NCBI GenBank assembly: GCA_035513175.1
Contig: DATKCN010000205.1
Span: 1 to 8,150, forward strand
Source of the DNA: DATKCN01 sp035513175
GTDB lineage: Bacteria > Chloroflexota > Chloroflexia > Thermomicrobiales > CFX8
Direction: 5' to 3'
Length of the DNA stretch: 8,150 nt
Shown here piece after piece: positions 6,607 through 8,150 of the stretch; position 1 is the stretch's first letter; each line of letters opens with the position of its first letter. The translations under genes were made by a program, and so were the position numbers. The notes beneath the pieces were generated by a model that was not told where the DNA came from, did no database searches, and saw only the letters and a program-made list of their open reading frames with translations.

Positions 6607-7221
6607 GAGGGCCGAGGGCCGAGGGTCAAGGGATGAAGGTTCGGGGACGCGTCTTGACGCCGCGTTAAATGTTTTCGATATCGCCGAGGTCCGCGAGTGG
6701 ATCTTCGCGGGTCGGCGCGACAGCGACACGACGGGGCGTGGATGCACCGTTCGGGGCGGCAGCAGCGACCGCCGAATCCGCGATCCCGGCCACGGACGCC
6801 GCCGCCGACCGCTCCGACACTCGATATGCGTTGTTCGCCGGCACGTACTCGCTCAACGTGTGCTCCAGATGATGGCGCTGCCGTCCCGGATCGCCACGGT
6901 GATGACAAGCCTATGTCACCGGGCACGGCACGACCACCATCGGTCACTACAGCCCTGCCAGCGACGATATTCGGCAGACTGTCTCGTGCTCGCTGCTGAA
7001 CCGCGTCGCACCGTTTGTCGAGCGATCTGCAACTGCTGCCGCCACCGCGAGCATGGGGCGTTGCAACACGGTCTCGGCGGCGGACGCCCACTGCCGGCTG
7101 GCCCGAAAAGTCAGTGATGGATACGATCACGGTGTGGTGGGACGCGTTCTCGTTCGGCGGTGTTGGCGTCCCAGGGCGGTGACGGACAACGGCGGGGTCT
7201 CGAAGGCAGCACACGTCCGAA
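6607..7221. other. Long stretch without a convincing gene
   Basis: It opens with three tandem 7-mers, GAGGGCC, GAGGGCC, GAGGGTC (6607-6627), and no clear terminator for the queuosine gene. Open frames occur on both strands but none shows a recognisable domain. Two are worth noting. On the minus strand, 6856-6665 is 63 codons from a TTG preceded by GGAG at a 6-base spacing, with a G/C-rich third position. On the plus strand, an open frame covers 6906-7235 (YVTGHGTTTIGHYSPA...) with no clear start. Both could be remnants of decayed genes or chance frames in G+C-rich DNA. Confidence 0.5.
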
Positions 7222-7248
7222 TGTCGAGAACGTGACGCTGGCTCCGTC
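7222..7248 (+). promoter_or_regulatory. ECF42-type sigma factor promoter, upstream of the PNPOx-like unit
   Basis: TGTCGA (7222-7227) and CGTC (7245-7248) are separated by 17 bases. The same arrangement recurs at 7943-7969, with extended identity at both ends: ATGTCGAGAAC at the -35 side and GGCTCCGTCC at the -10 side. The motif TGTCGA / CG(A/T)C is the one reported for ECF42 extracytoplasmic-function sigma factors, whose usual partner genes are DGPF/YCII proteins. Transcription would start near 7255, about 46 bases before the ATG at 7301. No sigma factor gene is in the window. Confidence 0.75.
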
Positions 7249-7262
7249 CTGGGAATAGTATC

Positions 7263-7277
7263 GGCCAGGACGGGCCG
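7263..7277. promoter_or_regulatory. Leader dyad shared with the second ECF-type promoter
   Basis: GGCCA-GGAC-GGGCCG forms a CGGCC / GGCCG stem (7262-7277). An equivalent GGCCA-N4-GGGCCG occurs at 7984-7998. In both units the dyad begins exactly 18 bases after the first base of the CGTC element, although the sequence between is poorly conserved. It would lie in the early 5' leader. Its function is unknown; it could be a regulator site, an RNA hairpin, or a remnant of promoter duplication. Confidence 0.4.
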
Positions 7278-7300
7278 CTCGACCAGGAAGGAAACCTGCC

Positions 7301-7405
7301 ATGATCGAACGGCGGAGATGTCTGCCCGCCATCAGTTGCCACCGTGCCGCGTGCAAGCCCGATGGGACGCTGGGAGAACCGAGAAAACGACAATGGGAGG
7401 CATGA
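7301..7405 (+). CDS. Possible 34-aa leader ORF before the PNPOx-like gene
   Basis: This ATG is the first start after the predicted ECF-type promoter and has the AGGAAGGAA site (about 7286-7294) ideally placed before it. The ORF encodes 34 residues, basic and with three cysteines near the N-terminus (C7, C13, C18), with no family I recognise. Its TGA (7403-7405) overlaps an ATG of the next gene (7402) and lies two bases before that gene's likely GTG start (7408), a layout suited to translational coupling. It could be a real small protein, a regulatory leader, or a fortuitous frame. Confidence 0.3.
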   Translation: MIERRRCLPAISCHRAACKPDGTLGEPRKRQWEA

Positions 7406-7407
7406 CA

Positions 7408-7908
7408 GTGCAACCGAATAAGATCACCGAGGTGCTGAACCGACCGATAAGCCAGGAGCTGTTGGCCCGCGACCTGACCCGTCTGGCCTACGTCGCCAAG
7501 GACGGCACACCCTGCAACGTCCCGATCGGGTTCACCTGGAACGGCTCCGAGATCGCCATGTGCACGGCGAAGAACGCGCCGAAGCTCACCGCCCTGCGCC
7601 AGAACCCGACGGTTGCCCTGACGATCGACACCGAGGCGTACCCACCCATGATCCTGCTCATCCGCGGTCGGGCCGAGCTGGACTACGTCGATGGCATCCC
7701 GGACGAGTATCTCCAGGCGACCAGCAGCGACGTGATGACGCCCGAGCAACGGGTCGAGTGGGAGGCGGAGGTGCGTTCGCTCTACCACGAGGGCATGGTT
7801 CGGATCGTGGTGACGCCGACGTGGACGAAGCTGATTGACTTCGAGACGACGCTGCCGAGCGCGGTCGAAGAGCTGATCCGGCAGCGGGAGGAGCGTCAGC
7901 GCGCCTGA
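7408..7908 (+). CDS. Pyridoxamine 5'-phosphate oxidase-fold flavoprotein family member
   Basis: The 166-aa product fits the split-beta-barrel PNPOx-like family, which binds FMN, F420 or haem and mostly acts as small oxidoreductases of unknown substrate. The region RLAYVAKDGTPCNVPIGFTW (25-44) is the typical first barrel segment. It is followed by APKLTALRQNPTVALTID (57-74), the helix-strand that contacts the cofactor phosphate in relatives, and the strand MILLIRGRAEL (81-91). The tail VRIVVTPTWTKLIDF closes the barrel and a charged helix ends the protein. GTG 7408 is chosen because GGGAGG (7395-7400) is seven bases upstream; ATG 7402 is only one base away from it, and a longer form from 7318 would lack a ribosome binding site. 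A true pyridoxine biosynthesis role is unlikely on length alone. The ECF-type promoter upstream suggests stress-linked expression with the YCII gene. Confidence 0.85.
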   Translation: MQPNKITEVLNRPISQELLARDLTRLAYVAKDGTPCNVPIGFTWNGSEIAMCTAKNAPKLTALRQNPTVALTIDTEAYPPMILLIRGRAELDYVDGIPDEYLQATSSDVMTPEQRVEWEAEVRSLYHEGMVRIVVTPTWTKLIDFETTLPSAVEELIRQREERQRA

Positions 7909-7942
7909 ATACCGCGCGGCCGCCCGCTATGTTGTTATGGGA

Positions 7943-7969
7943 TGTCGAGAACTCGCGCTCGGCTCCGTC
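7943..7969 (+). promoter_or_regulatory. ECF42-type sigma factor promoter, upstream of the YCII gene
   Basis: TGTCGA (7943-7948) and CGTC (7966-7969) with a 17-base gap repeat the arrangement at 7222-7248. Transcription would start near 7976, about 52 bases before the ATG at 8028. The gene it precedes, a YCII/DGPF protein, is the textbook partner of ECF42 sigma factors, which supports the reading of both sites. Confidence 0.78.
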
Positions 7970-7983
7970 CCTGAAGTGAACAT

Positions 7984-7998
7984 GGCCACATTGGGCCG
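7984..7998. promoter_or_regulatory. Leader dyad, second copy
   Basis: GGCCA-CATT-GGGCCG matches the dyad at 7263-7277 in pattern and in distance (18 bases) from its CGTC element. The four-base centre differs, while the arms are identical. It lies between the predicted transcription start and the ribosome binding site of the YCII gene. Confidence 0.4.
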
Positions 7999-8027
7999 TA
8001 CCGCACGACGGACCAAAGGAGAACATG

Positions 8028-8150
8028 ATGCCCAGGTACCTGCTGCTCAAGCACTACCGCGGCGCGCCGGCGCCAGTCAATGACGTGCCGATGGACCAGT
8101 GGACGCCGGAGGAGTTTTCGGCCCACGTGCAGTACATGCGGGACTTCGCC
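8028..8150 (+). CDS. YCII-related (DGPF) domain protein, 3' end outside the window
   Basis: Only the first 41 residues are present, starting MPRYLLLKHYRGAPAPVNDV. The initial strand (RYLLLKHYRG), then WTPEEFSAHVQYMRDFA as the first helix, is the usual opening of YCII/DGPF proteins, small dimeric alpha-beta-barrel proteins of mostly unknown activity. ATG 8028 is preferred over the adjacent ATG 8025 because AAGGAG (8016-8021) is six bases away from it and only three from the other. An ECF42 sigma factor gene commonly lies immediately beside such genes and would be expected just past the right edge. Confidence 0.85.
   Translation, partial: MPRYLLLKHYRGAPAPVNDVPMDQWTPEEFSAHVQYMRDFA

Noticed and set aside
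5629..6747. 372-codon open frame on the minus strand
   Set aside because: It is a shadow of the queuosine-salvage gene, with no recognisable domain and no ribosome binding site.
7016..7038. TGTCGA followed by a 17-base gap, a possible third ECF-type promoter
   Set aside because: The position of the -10 element reads CCGC, not CGTC, and no gene with a start and ribosome binding site follows closely.
7111..7788. 225-codon open frame on the minus strand
   Set aside because: It is antisense to the PNPOx-like gene and crosses its promoter; it looks like a shadow.

Overview
The window looks like a chromosomal segment of a high-G+C, probably Chloroflexota (Thermomicrobia/Sphaerobacter-like) bacterium. 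This is an inference from three things: the close fit of one gene to the bacterial Qng1 queuosine-salvage family, dispersed palindromic repeats of a style common in that phylum, and a pair of promoters of the type used by ECF42 sigma factors. No rRNA, tRNA, CRISPR array or complete insertion sequence was seen.

Layout. (1) 1-340: 3' part of a VapC-like PIN-domain gene running in from the left edge. (2) 360-402: a REP-like hairpin whose right flank supplies the ribosome binding site of a solitary beta-class DNA methyltransferase (405-1238). (3) 1239-1417: a gene-free spacer with short dyads. (4) 1418-3364: a lower-G+C, translationally coupled trio made of an M50 (site-2-protease-like) membrane metallopeptidase with a TPR-like tail, a small antitoxin-like protein, and a PIN toxin gene. 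The toxin gene is broken: a 124-bp palindromic MITE-like element (3126-3249) sits where its middle should be, and a recognisable C-terminal remnant follows. (5) 3406-5499, minus strand: a large GT-C-like polytopic membrane protein. (6) 5599-6606, plus strand and divergent from it: a queuosine 5'-phosphate N-glycosidase (Qng1/DUF2419). (7) 6607-7221: about 615 bases with no convincing gene. (8) 7222-8150: two transcription units, each led by a near-identical promoter (TGTCGA, 17 bases, CGTC) and by a dyad at the same distance downstream. The first drives a possible 34-aa leader ORF and a pyridoxamine-phosphate-oxidase-fold protein. The second drives a YCII/DGPF protein cut by the right edge.

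How the parts relate. The strongest system-level signal is the last kilobase. The promoter pair matches the motif reported for ECF42 sigma factors, whose usual partners are DGPF/YCII proteins, so the PNPOx-like gene is predicted to be a second regulon member. The second signal is the left half, an accessory patchwork of PIN-domain genes, a solitary methyltransferase, palindromic repeats and a membrane protease coupled to a decayed toxin-antitoxin pair. The membrane protein and the queuosine-salvage gene look like stable chromosomal genes.
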